Source: Rhodospirillales bacterium
GTDB lineage: Bacteria > Pseudomonadota > Alphaproteobacteria > Acetobacterales > Acetobacteraceae
Reading direction: 5' to 3'
Length of the DNA stretch: 64,000 nt
Assembly: GCA_025359905.1 (NCBI GenBank)
Contig: JANYDF010000118.1
Location: 1 to 64,000 of the forward strand
Each line of letters opens with the position of its first letter. The first letter of the stretch is position 1. The notes beneath the pieces are model-generated. The model ran no database searches and had not been told where the DNA came from. It saw only the letters and a list, made by a program, of their open reading frames with translations. This document shows positions 50,601-59,444 of the stretch, piece by piece. A program made the position numbers and the translations under genes.

Positions 50601-51646
50601 AGTGGCTGCAACGCCATATCCGGCCCGAGCAGGTGCGCGAACTCAGCTTGCTGCTGCTGATCGTTGCCGCCGTGCTGATCTTCGGCTCGATGATCGACGG
50701 CTATTATACCTCGCGCACCTTCAATCGGATCACGTCCAGCGTTGCCATCATCACGGTGGTGGCTGTCGGGCAAACCCTGGTGGTGCTGACCCGCAATATC
50801 GACCTCGCGGTCGGCTCCATCGTCGGCTGCACGGCTTACTTCACCGGCGCGCAACTGGCGGCGCATCATGGGATGCCGCCGGTGGTGGCGGTGCTGATCG
50901 CTATGGCGCTGGGCTGCGTGATGGGCGCGATCAACGGCGCGCTGGTGGCCTATGGCCGGGTGCCATCGATCATCGTGACGCTCGGGTCTTTGGCGATCTT
51001 TCGCGGCATCCTGATCGACTATTCCGGCGCGCGGACGGTGACCACCGACAGTCTGCCGAAATGGCTGCTCGAACTGCCGCGGCTGAACTTCGTCACCATC
51101 GGCGACCTCGACATCCGCGCGATGTTCGCGCTTGCCGTCGGCATCGTGCTGCTGTTCCAGATCGGCACCAGCTTCCTGAACGTGGCGCGGCAATTCTACG
51201 CGATGGGCTCCAACCCGGACGCGGCCGAACTGATCGGCATGCCCGCCCGGCGCATCGTGTTCAGCGCCTTCGTGCTGTCCGGCACGCTGTCCGGCCTCGC
51301 CGGGTTCATGTTCCTGGCCCGCTTCGGCAGCATCACCGTGGAAGCGGCGCGCGGCATGGAGTTGCAGGTGGTGGCGGCCGTCGTGGTCGGCGGCGTCAAT
51401 ATCTTCGGCGGTTCCGGCACGGTGTTCGGCGCCATGCTGGGTGCCATCATGATCGGCACGCTGGAACAAAGCCTGTTCCGCCTGCAAATCAGCGAGTTCT
51501 GGCGCGACGCCATTCTGGGCCTGCTGATCCTGCTGGCGGTGGCCAGTGACGCGGTGATTCTGAACCGGCTGCGCGCGATCTGGGCCCGCACCGACCTGAA
51601 ACTGGTGGCGCGCGACAGCGCAAGCCCGGCGGAGGCCAAGCGATGA
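50597..51646 (+). CDS. Sugar ABC transporter permease 1 (RbsC/RhaP type)
   Basis: Inner-membrane permease of 349 residues with eight to ten hydrophobic segments: [40 protein letters not shown] with [16 protein letters not shown] (the CUT2 permease signature), and [20 protein letters not shown] near the C-terminus. It overlaps the ATPase stop by four bases and the next permease by four bases. Confidence 0.92.
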   Translation: MKWLQRHIRPEQVRELSLLLLIVAAVLIFGSMIDGYYTSRTFNRITSSVAIITVVAVGQTLVVLTRNIDLAVGSIVGCTAYFTGAQLAAHHGMPPVVAVLIAMALGCVMGAINGALVAYGRVPSIIVTLGSLAIFRGILIDYSGARTVTTDSLPKWLLELPRLNFVTIGDLDIRAMFALAVGIVLLFQIGTSFLNVARQFYAMGSNPDAAELIGMPARRIVFSAFVLSGTLSGLAGFMFLARFGSITVEAARGMELQVVAAVVVGGVNIFGGSGTVFGAMLGAIMIGTLEQSLFRLQISEFWRDAILGLLILLAVASDAVILNRLRAIWARTDLKLVARDSASPAEAKR

Positions 51647-52608
51647 ATATCCGCGCGCGGCTGCTGCGCTGGGAAACCCTGCTGCTGGCAATGCTGGTCG
51701 TCATCGCCGGGCTGAACATCGCCTATTCGCCGTTCTATCTCGGCGTCGGCAACATCGTGAACCTGTTTCAGTTGTCGATTGAGAAGATCATCGTCGCACT
51801 GATCATGACGCTGATCATCATCTGCGGCGAGATCGACCTATCGGTGGCCTCCGTGATGGGGCTGGCCAGTTGCGTGACCGCATGGCTGTTCCAGATGGGC
51901 TGGCCGATGCCGTGGGCGCTGGTGGCCGCCCTCGCGGTGGGCGGCGTTGCTGGTCTGATCAACGGATTCTGGACGGCTTACGTTGGGCTGCCGTCGCTGG
52001 CCGTCACCTTGGCCGGGCTGATCGGCTATCGCGGCGTGGCGCGCATTCTGGTCGAGGACCGCGCCATCGGCGGCTATCCGCTGTGGTTCAACAACCTGGG
52101 CCAGCAGCCGCAATTCGGGCCGCTGACCATTTCGATCGTGATCTTCCTGGCCATGTTCGCGATCATGGCGGTGGTGCTGCACCGCTCCGCGCTCGGGCGG
52201 CTGGTCTATGTGATGGGCAACAACCTGCAAGCGGCGCGCTATTCCGGCGTGCGGGTGCGGCGGGTGAAACTGCTGCTGTTCGTGGCCTCCAGCATGATCG
52301 CAGCCCTGGCCGGGCTGCTCTATGCCGCCCGGCTCGGTTCGGTGCGCGGCGACATGGCGCAGGGCTTCGAACTCGACGTCATCACCATGGTGCTGCTGGG
52401 TGGCGTCAGCATATTCGGCGGGTCGGGCAATCTGCTCGGGGTGGGACTGTCCATCCTGGTGATCCTGAACCTGCGCAACGGCATGGGGTTGGCCGATATC
52501 ACCGGCAACACCCAAACGAGCGTGATCGGGGCGCTGCTGATCCTGTCAGTGCTGGTCCCGAACATGGCGAGAATGATCCACACAAGATGGAAAGGGAGAG
52601 AGACATGA
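51643..52608 (+). CDS. Sugar ABC transporter permease 2 (RbsC/RhaQ type)
   Basis: Second permease, 321 residues: [40 protein letters not shown] (signature at [15 protein letters not shown]) and [20 protein letters not shown]. Two different permeases plus a double ATPase is the layout of rhamnose and AI-2 systems. It overlaps the binding-protein gene by four bases (ATGA). Confidence 0.92.
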   Translation: MNIRARLLRWETLLLAMLVVIAGLNIAYSPFYLGVGNIVNLFQLSIEKIIVALIMTLIIICGEIDLSVASVMGLASCVTAWLFQMGWPMPWALVAALAVGGVAGLINGFWTAYVGLPSLAVTLAGLIGYRGVARILVEDRAIGGYPLWFNNLGQQPQFGPLTISIVIFLAMFAIMAVVLHRSALGRLVYVMGNNLQAARYSGVRVRRVKLLLFVASSMIAALAGLLYAARLGSVRGDMAQGFELDVITMVLLGGVSIFGGSGNLLGVGLSILVILNLRNGMGLADITGNTQTSVIGALLILSVLVPNMARMIHTRWKGRET

Positions 52609-53648
52609 AGAAACTGCTTCTCGCGACCGCCGCCGCCGCCATGCTGGCGCTGATCGTTCCGCACGGGGCGAAGGCACAATCCGCCGTCACCGGCGGCAAG
52701 GCGGTCGATATGGTGCTGCTGCCGAAATTCCTCGGCATTCTGCCGTTCGACCAGGCGCACCAGGGCGCCGAAGAAGCCGCCAAGGAACTGGCCAACAGCA
52801 AGAAGCTGCAGTACCTCGGCCCGACCCCGGAAAACAGCGTCGCGGGCCAGATCGAAATCGTCACCAACGCCGCCACCCAAGGCGTCGGCGCGATCATGAT
52901 CTCCAACAACTCGGGCGACCAGATCGTGCCGTCCGCCAAGGCCGCCAAGGCCAAGGGCATCAAGGTCGTCACCTGGGATAGCCCCATCCCGTCGGCCGAA
53001 GGCGAGGACGTGTTCGTCGCCCAGGTGGACTTTTCGGAAACCGGCAAGATCATGGCCGATATGGCCCTGAGCATTTTGGGCAAGGACGGCGGCAAGTTCG
53101 CCATCCTGTCGGCTTCGCCGGATGCGGCGAACCAGAACGCCTGGATCGACGCGATGAAGAACGCGCTGAAGGATCCGAAATACAGCAAGCTCGAACTGCA
53201 AGGCATCGTCTACGGCAACGACCAGTCGGAGACGAGCTACAACCAGGCGCTCGCCATGGTTGATAAGTTCCCTGGCATGAAGCTGATCATGGCGCCGACC
53301 TCGGTGGGCATCGTGTCTGCGGCCAAGGCAATGCAGGACGAGAAGCTGTGCGATAAGATCAAGATCAGCGGCTTGGGCGTGCCGAGCGAAATGCTAGCCT
53401 ACACCAAGAACGGCTGCGCGCCGCAGTTCGCGCTGTGGAGCTTCGTCGATCTTGGCTATCTCAGCTACTACACCGCCTACGCGCTCGCGACGGGCGCCAT
53501 CAAGGCCGAAGCCGGCGCCAGCTTCAAGGCGGGCCGGATGGGCAATTACGCCATCACCAAGGACCCGACCCGCAAGGCCGGACTGCGGATTCTGATGGGG
53601 CCGTTCTCGCTGTACGACATCAACAACGTCGAAGCTGCCGCGAAGTAA
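52605..53648 (+). CDS. Periplasmic sugar-binding protein (rhamnose/AI-2 type)
   Basis: A type-I periplasmic binding protein of 347 residues. Signal peptide: [20 protein letters not shown], cleaved near AKAQS. The mature start [20 protein letters not shown] resembles RhaS/LsrB-like proteins, followed by [20 protein letters not shown] and [28 protein letters not shown] ribosome site precedes the ATG. Being last in the operon before a strong terminator suits a highly expressed binding protein. The ligand is uncertain; no sugar catabolic gene is adjacent. Confidence 0.92.
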   Translation: MKKLLLATAAAAMLALIVPHGAKAQSAVTGGKAVDMVLLPKFLGILPFDQAHQGAEEAAKELANSKKLQYLGPTPENSVAGQIEIVTNAATQGVGAIMISNNSGDQIVPSAKAAKAKGIKVVTWDSPIPSAEGEDVFVAQVDFSETGKIMADMALSILGKDGGKFAILSASPDAANQNAWIDAMKNALKDPKYSKLELQGIVYGNDQSETSYNQALAMVDKFPGMKLIMAPTSVGIVSAAKAMQDEKLCDKIKISGLGVPSEMLAYTKNGCAPQFALWSFVDLGYLSYYTAYALATGAIKAEAGASFKAGRMGNYAITKDPTRKAGLRILMGPFSLYDINNVEAAAK

Positions 53649-53711
53649 GCCGGCGCCGGGGCCGCGCGGCCCCGGTTAAGCGAATGGATTTCAAAGGCTG
53701 AGCCTTTGCCT

Positions 53712-53744
53712 GGGTCCAGGGGTAGCGCCCCTGGGCCCTTTTTT
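53712..53744 (+). terminator. Rho-independent terminator of the ABC operon
   Basis: The stem GGGTCCAGGGG pairs with CCCCTGGGCCC (single mismatch, short loop TAGCG) and is followed by TTTTTT at 53739-53744. It lies 63 bp after the binding-protein stop. A second perfect hairpin (CCGGGGCC/GGCCCCGG, 53656-53675) directly follows the stop and may protect the transcript end. Confidence 0.9.
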
Positions 53745-54104
53745 CGGTTTGCCGGATGCCTGGCAATTCCGCACCTACCGCTACTGCATCGTGCTGGCCC
53801 GTTTTTGGGCCGGGCTGGCGTTCGCCGAAGACCCCGGAGGAGCGAGCACGCTGGCCTGCGCTGCGATCGCCATGGCGGTGGCCGCCGCCGTCGCCCGCTG
53901 CGGCCGCGCGAGCGTAAAATCGGCGAACGATCACGAAATTTTTATGTTTTAGGAATCAAATGCCTAAGGCGTGAAAGCTGACAATCGTCCGATTTTGTGG
54001 TCGCGCAGTCCTTACGAACGATTGCGATTTGATACCCAGTACGGTAAGGCGTTCGTCTCAATCGACTAGCTAAAATTGGCAGTTTTGCGCGGGGACGCAC
54101 AACG
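53745..54104. other. Intergenic region, no supported gene
   Basis: 360 bp between the terminator and the SdrD-type gene. A 67-codon open frame from TTG 53749 exists, but it begins in the terminator tail and has no recognisable features. The second half (about 53920-54090) is clearly AT-richer than the rest of the window and probably carries the promoter of the following gene, though I cannot point to -35/-10 boxes with confidence. Confidence 0.4.
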
Positions 54105-57036
54105 ATGGCCGGCGTCACAACGATTATCGCAACCACCGTTTATAACGACAGCAACGCCGACGGTGTGCAGGACAGCGGTCAACACGCTGGCCGCTGGCGA
54201 TACGGCGAACGCCATTGAGGGCGTGTATCTGCCGGCCACCTTCACGACTCACGTCTACACGGACGCCAACGGCAACAGCACGCAGGACGGCGGCGACAGC
54301 AACCTCGCCAACGTCAAGGTAACGCTGGAGAACGCGGCCGGTGTGGTGCAGTCCACCGCGACCACCGACGCCAACGGCAACGTGACCTTCGGCGGTCTGG
54401 CCCCGGGCGGATACCAGGTGGTGATCGGCACCCCGGCGGGCGATGTGACGACGCAGGTCACCAATGTCGGCACGGTGAACGTATTGCCGTCGGGCGGCAC
54501 GGCGAACGCCATCGAAGGCGTCTATGTGCCTGCGACGTTCAACACCCATGTTTATCTCGATGTAAACGGCAACAGCACCCAGGACACCGGCGACACCAAC
54601 CTCGCTGGCGTGAAGGTGACGCTGCTGACCGGAACGGGCGCTCCGACCGGCAAGACGGCGACCACCGATGCCAGCGGCAATGTGTCGTTCACCAATCTGG
54701 TGCCCGGCAGCTATGAAGTCACCGTGCTGACGCCTGCGGGCGACACGGTCACCCAGCTCACCAATGTGGGCGTGGCAAATACGCTGGCGCCCGGCGGCAC
54801 CGCCCTGGCGATTGAGGGCGTGAAGCCGCCCGCCAGCACCACTGGTATTTCGGTGCTGAAGCTGCCGGCCTCCGTTGCTATCGCCACGTGCCAGACCGCC
54901 ACGTACACGTATCTGGTCACCAACACCGGCAGCACGCCGCTCGGCAACATCACAGTGGTGGACAACCACGGCACGGCGGCGAGTCCGGACAACGTCAAGG
55001 CCGTCGCGGTGCTCAGCGGCGGCTACAACATTGGCGACGTCAATCACGATGGGCTGCTGCAATCGGGTGAGACGTGGCAGTACACCGCGTCGATGACCGA
55101 AACCGGCGGTGCCGGCAGCGGTGCGTGCTCGCTGACGCACAAACTCAACAACTGCAATATCACCAGCGGCAAGACCGCGTGGCTCAGCACGTGCTTCAAG
55201 CCAACATCGACATCCGATGGCGCGACCTACGCCTTCAAGGGCGTCAAAGTGTGCGTCACTGGCACCGGCGGCCAGACGATCAACGAGACCTGCGGCGACT
55301 CGTACGTGAAGTTCTCCAAGGGCTGCACATCGCCCACCACCACCTGGGACGATAGCCAAAAGGCGTGGTGCACCACGCTGCCGGCCAATCAAAATTGCGG
55401 CAACGTGTTCCTGAGTGGCATTCCGGTTCAGGTCCCGTCGGGCTGCAACCTGTCGAACGCCACCGTCACCTGGACGATTGGCAGCAGCGCCAACAATTGC
55501 GGCTCGTCGAACGTGTCGTGGCAGGGTTCGGCCGGCGGTTACAACAACTTCGACCAGAACGGCTGCTATGGCTCCAGCGACAACAATCAGATTGGCGTGC
55601 AGCCGTGCGATAACGCGGCGAGCAGCGGCTGCGGCAGCTGGGGCACCTGGGGTGGCGGCTGCGGCAGTTGGGGCAGCGGCTGGGGCAGCGGCTGGGGCAG
55701 CAGCTCGCAGGGCTGCGCCGGCACGCCAAGCAACCAGAACACCTGGGGCAATTGCTGCTCTGGCAGCAACAATGGCCAGACCAGCGGCAGCTGCACGCTG
55801 CCGCAGGGCCAGCTTGGCAGCACCTCGGCGGTGGATATCGTCACCGCCACCGGCACGCCGATGACGGCGGCGCCGTCGTGCTCGGTCACGCATCATCTGA
55901 GCAATTGCGGCCTCGACAGCGGCAAGACCGCTTGGCTCAGTTCCTGCTTCAAGCCGTCCTCGACCGCCGATGGCGCGACCTACACCTTCAAGGGCGTGCA
56001 GGTCTGCATCACCGGCACCGGCGGCTCGCCCATCACCAAGGATTGCGGCAATTCCTCCGTGACGTTCTCCAAGTCCTGCACGACCGCCAACACTGTTTGG
56101 GACACCAGCAAAGGCGCGTGGGTCACCACGCTGCCGGCCGGGCAGACATGCGGCAATGTGTTCCTGACCGGCGTGCCGGTGCAGGTGCCGTCCGGCTGCA
56201 ATCTGTCGAACGCGACGGTCACCTGGAACACCCAAAGTGCGAGCAACAACTGCGGCGCCACGTCGTTGCAGTGGCAGACCTCGTGCAGCAGCTATGGCAG
56301 CTTCAATAAGGGTGGCTACGACGCCAACAGCGACTACAACCAGATCGGCGTGAAGCCGTGCGACGGCAGCAGCGGCGGCAGCAACTGGCAAACCTGCGCC
56401 GGCACGCCGACGGTGCAGAACACCTGGGGCAATTGCGGCTCCTCGCAGTCGTCCGGCAGTTGCGCGCTGGTGGCGGGCACCGCGATCAGTGCGACGGATA
56501 TCAAGGAAATCCAGGTGCTGGCTTGCAACAGCCCGATCACGGTGAATGGCGCGACCCCGGCTGGCGTGCTGACCAGCCTGTATGGCAATGCCACCAAGCT
56601 CGAATTCAGCTACAACCCATCCAGTAGCGTGTCGGTGAAGTCGTTGCAGGCGGGCCTTGGCACCGTGACCGGCAATACGCCTTCGGCCAGTGCCTTTATT
56701 CTGATGACCAACAACAGCAACGCGGCTTCGGCCAGTGCGCAAATCTTCTTCGAAGGCAACGTGCAAACCGGCGAGAAGATCTATGCCGACGCCACCACCA
56801 ACATCATCACGATGACGGCCCAGCCGGCCGCAAACAACCACTTCAGCACCACGCCGGGGGCCGATCTGTACGCCCATGTCTACGCCAGCCAGCAGGCTTT
56901 CCTGGCCGGTAACGCGCCGGTGCAGGAGATCGCCTACAACGTCAGCGGCAGTCAGGCGATGAACTTCGGCGACCAGATCGGCAGCCTGACGGTCATCGGC
57001 TACGTCGGCACCACCGGCGGGCATCTGGTTTCGTAA
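54105..57036 (+). CDS. SdrD-B / DUF11 / Cys-rich repeat surface-type protein, 5' end frameshifted
   Basis: A large extracellular-type protein. The apparent start at 54105 (MAGVTTIIATTVYNDSNADG) begins an SdrD-B repeat, but this frame stops after 38 codons. The rest of the protein reads on from about 54180 in the +1 frame (open from 54076 to 57036). Two full SdrD-B domains follow (HVYTDANGNSTQDGG and HVYLDVNGNSTQDTG types), then a DUF11-like domain (ISVLKLPASVAIATCQTATY) and two Cys-rich modules of about 200 residues. A unique C-terminal domain ends TTGGHLVS. The first repeat lacks about 60 residues relative to repeat two, so a deletion shifted the frame. There is no N-terminal signal peptide, so a type I or other export route would be needed. 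It is probably a pseudogene unless recoded. Confidence 0.7.
55123..56470 (+). repeat. Duplicated Cys-rich module in the SdrD-type gene
   Basis: Copy 1 (about 55123-55805) and copy 2 (about 55873-56470) encode parallel sequences with SGKTAWLSTCFKP / SGKTAWLSSCFKP, GNVFLSGIPVQVPSGCNLSN / GNVFLTGVPVQVPSGCNLSN and NQIGVQPCD / NQIGVKPCD. Copy 1 carries an extra Gly-Ser-Trp-Cys low-complexity stretch (GSWGSGWGSGWGSSSQGC). I cannot name a family for the module; its even spacing of Cys suggests disulfide-linked beta domains. Confidence 0.8.
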
Positions 57037-57047
57037 CCAGCGCGCAC

Positions 57048-57079
57048 GGCCACCCGGTGCGCACGGCGACCGGGTGGCC
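57048..57079. terminator. 11-bp perfect hairpin after the SdrD-type gene
   Basis: GGCCACCCGGT pairs perfectly with ACCGGGTGGCC around a 10-nt loop, 12 bp after the stop. No T-run follows. It is a probable 3' hairpin for the preceding gene. The following 107 bp to the M24 gene show nothing further. Confidence 0.5.
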
Positions 57080-57186
57080 AGTTGGGCGGAAACTTGCGTC
57101 ATACGAGGCGGCGGCAGCTTCGCATGAGCGCAGTCCGGGCTCTAGCATCCGATCGGTTCGCCATGAATTGACCGAGGATCGCCGCT

Positions 57187-58485
57187 ATGTCCGACGCTTC
57201 CAGTCCGCGCCACACCAGCCGTATCCTCGGCATGGCCACCGCAGCGCCGCCGCACACGCAGCGCGGCGTGGTGCCGTTGGACGGCGCGATCATGGCGCGC
57301 ATGGCGGAAATCGACCTTGATACTCTCACCCGCTACCGGCTCGGCCGGTTGCGCGCCGAACTGCGCAAGCGCGACTTCGCCGGTGCTGTGCTGTCCGACC
57401 CGATGAACCTGCGTTACGCCACCGGCACCCGCAACATGGCGGTGTGGACCGCCCACGCGCCCAGCCGCTACGCCTTTGTCGCCACCGATGGGCCGGTGAT
57501 TTTGTTCGAATTCACCTCATCCAAACACGTCTCGGCCGGATCGCCGGTCGTGGACGAAGTACGGCCCTGCACGCCGTGGATTTACTTCCTCGCCGGGCCG
57601 CGCACTGAGGAAAAGGCGCATCTATGGGCCGACGAGATCGAAAGCCTGCTGCGCCAGTACGGCGGCAATAACCGCCGCCTCGCGGTGGATCGCTGCGACC
57701 CGCTCGGCGCGCTGCGGCTGCATTCGCACGGCGTGCAGTTGTTCGACGTGCAGGAAGCCGCCGAGCAGGCCCGCATGGTGAAATCCACCGAGGAATTGGC
57801 CTGCATGCAGTCCGCCATGGACGTGTGCGACGCTGCCATCGTCAATATGCGCGCCGCCCTGACGCCGGGCATCACCGAGAATCAGTTGTGGTCGCTGCTG
57901 CACGAAACCAACATCGCGCATGGCGGAGAGTGGATCGAATGCCGCCTGTTGTCGGCCGGCCCGCGCACCAATCCGTGGTTTCAGGAATCGTCCGACCGGG
58001 TGATCCAGGCCGGTGAACTGGTCGGCTTCGACACCGATCTGGTCGGCCCATTCGGCTACCTGGCCGATATTTCCCGCACCTGGGTCTGCCCCGGCAAACC
58101 GCCGACGGACCGGCAGCGTAAGCTGTACGACATCGCCACCCAACAGATTCTGCATAATTGCAGCGTGTTGAAGCCGGGCGTCAGTTTCCGCGAATTCTCT
58201 GGCGAGTGCTGGCCGGTGCCGGAAGAATACGTGCCCAATCGCTACATGATGATGGTGCACGGCTGCGGCTTCGTCGACGAATACCCCTCGATCGCCTACG
58301 CCGCCGATTGGAAGGATTGGGGCTACGACGGCATGTTCGAGGAGAACATGGTGGTGTCGGTGGAAAGCTATATTGGTGAGGTTGGTGGTGCGGACGGGGT
58401 GAAGCTGGAGCAGCAGGTGGTGATCACCGCCAATGGCGCGAAATTGCTGTCGCGCACGCCGCTGATCGATGCGTTGATCCCGTGA
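57187..58485 (+). CDS. M24 family metallopeptidase-fold protein, DddP-like
   Basis: A 432-residue creatinase/aminopeptidase-P-fold protein. Its C-terminal domain strongly resembles the DMSP lyase DddP: HGGEWIECRLLSAGPRTNPW, FDTDLVGPFGYLADISRTW and MMMVHGCGFVDEYPSIAY. Metal ligands D282, D284, D294, H358, E393 and E408 and candidate catalytic D364 and Y353 all sit at a constant offset of 13 from the published Ruegeria DddP numbering as I recall it. It could cleave DMSP to acrylate and DMS, or be a related M24 enzyme for an amino-acid derivative. The next gene (OCD family) overlaps by four bases, so the two act together. An upstream in-frame ATG within the first 40 codons is possible. Confidence 0.8.
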   Translation: MSDASSPRHTSRILGMATAAPPHTQRGVVPLDGAIMARMAEIDLDTLTRYRLGRLRAELRKRDFAGAVLSDPMNLRYATGTRNMAVWTAHAPSRYAFVATDGPVILFEFTSSKHVSAGSPVVDEVRPCTPWIYFLAGPRTEEKAHLWADEIESLLRQYGGNNRRLAVDRCDPLGALRLHSHGVQLFDVQEAAEQARMVKSTEELACMQSAMDVCDAAIVNMRAALTPGITENQLWSLLHETNIAHGGEWIECRLLSAGPRTNPWFQESSDRVIQAGELVGFDTDLVGPFGYLADISRTWVCPGKPPTDRQRKLYDIATQQILHNCSVLKPGVSFREFSGECWPVPEEYVPNRYMMMVHGCGFVDEYPSIAYAADWKDWGYDGMFEENMVVSVESYIGEVGGADGVKLEQQVVITANGAKLLSRTPLIDALIP

Positions 58486-59393
58486 AACTGGTCGATGCCG
58501 CCACGGCGGACCGCCTGCTCGACTTTCCCTCGTTGATCGAAGCGCTGCGCGAGGGCCACCGCCACGATATGGACGATGCCGGACGGCTGCTGTTGTCGTC
58601 TGGTTCGGATCGTTTCCTGGCTATGGCGGCGTGGCAGCGCGCCGCCGGGTTCGGGGTGAAACTGGCCACCGTGTTTCCCGGCAACGCTGCGCTCGGCAAG
58701 CCGAACATCGCCAGCGTCTACGTGCTGTTCGACGGCGGGGACGGCAGCGCCCGCGCGGTGATCGACGCCACACCGCTGACGGTGCGCAAAACCGCCGCCG
58801 ATTCGGCGCTGGCCGCCGACTATCTGGCGCGCCGCGATGCCGCGACGCTGCTGATCGCCGGTGCGGGCGCGCAGGCGCGGTGGATGGTGCAGGCGTTTCG
58901 CGCCGTGCGGCCCAGTCTGCAGCGCGTGTTGATCTGGAACCGCACGCCGGAGCGTGCGGCGGCACTGGCGCAGGAACTCGGCGGCGAACTGGTCACCGAC
59001 TTGCCGGCGGCGGTGGCGGCTTCGGATATCGTGTCGTGCGTGACGGCGAGCACGACGCCGGTGGTGCACGGCGCATGGCTGCGGCCGGGCACGCATCTGG
59101 ATCTGGTCGGCGGCTACACACCCGACATGCGCGAGGCTGACGACGAAGCGGTGCGGCGGGCGCGGGTTTACGTGGATACGCGCTGGTACACGCTGCGCGA
59201 CGCGGGGGATATTTTTCAGCCGTTGCGCGATGGCGTTATTGCCGAAGCCGATGTGCTGGCCGACCTGTTCGAACTGGTGCGCGGCACCGTGCCGGGCAGA
59301 ACGAACGATAGCGAAATCACCCTGTTCAAGAATGCCGGCGGCGGCCATCTGGATTTGATGGCGGCCGGGTTGATCGCCGCCAGACTCCGATAG
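58482..59393 (+). CDS. Ornithine cyclodeaminase / mu-crystallin family protein
   Basis: A 303-residue NAD(P)-binding protein. The start MKLVDAATADRLLDFPSLIE, GFGVKLATVFPGNAALGKPN (substrate Lys in VKLAT), AVIDATPLTVRKTAADSALA and Rossmann motif LLIAGAGAQARWMVQAFRAV are typical. Family members include ornithine cyclodeaminase, ketimine reductase and delta-1-pyrroline-2-carboxylate reductase; the last would feed proline to the putA gene that follows. The GTG start overlaps the M24 stop. It is transcribed toward the PutA operator. Confidence 0.88.
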   Translation: MKLVDAATADRLLDFPSLIEALREGHRHDMDDAGRLLLSSGSDRFLAMAAWQRAAGFGVKLATVFPGNAALGKPNIASVYVLFDGGDGSARAVIDATPLTVRKTAADSALAADYLARRDAATLLIAGAGAQARWMVQAFRAVRPSLQRVLIWNRTPERAAALAQELGGELVTDLPAAVAASDIVSCVTASTTPVVHGAWLRPGTHLDLVGGYTPDMREADDEAVRRARVYVDTRWYTLRDAGDIFQPLRDGVIAEADVLADLFELVRGTVPGRTNDSEITLFKNAGGGHLDLMAAGLIAARLR

Positions 59394-59399
59394 CACCTC

Positions 59400-59433
59400 G
59401 GGTTGCACCTTTGCTATGAAGCAGGTGCAACCC
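59400..59433. promoter_or_regulatory. PutA operator (inverted GTTGCA boxes)
   Basis: GGGTTGCACC (59400-59409) and GGTGCAACCC (59424-59433) form a perfect 10-bp inverted repeat with a 14-bp spacer. Each half contains GTTGCA, the hexamer bound by the ribbon-helix-helix domain of E. coli PutA. The site fills the 51-bp gap just before putA, whose product has an N-terminal ribbon-helix-helix domain. Autorepression relieved by proline is the expected mode. Confidence 0.85.
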
Positions 59434-59444
59434 GCGAGGCCGCC

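Noticed and set aside
53749-53952. 67-codon open frame after the ABC-transporter terminator
   Set aside because: It begins with TTG in the terminator tail, lacks a ribosome site and shows no recognisable protein features.
54124-57102. A 992-codon open frame antisense to the SdrD-type gene
   Set aside because: It mirrors the repeat structure of the plus-strand gene, is low-complexity and Arg/Ala-rich, and has no domain features. The plus-strand frame has clear SdrD-B motifs.
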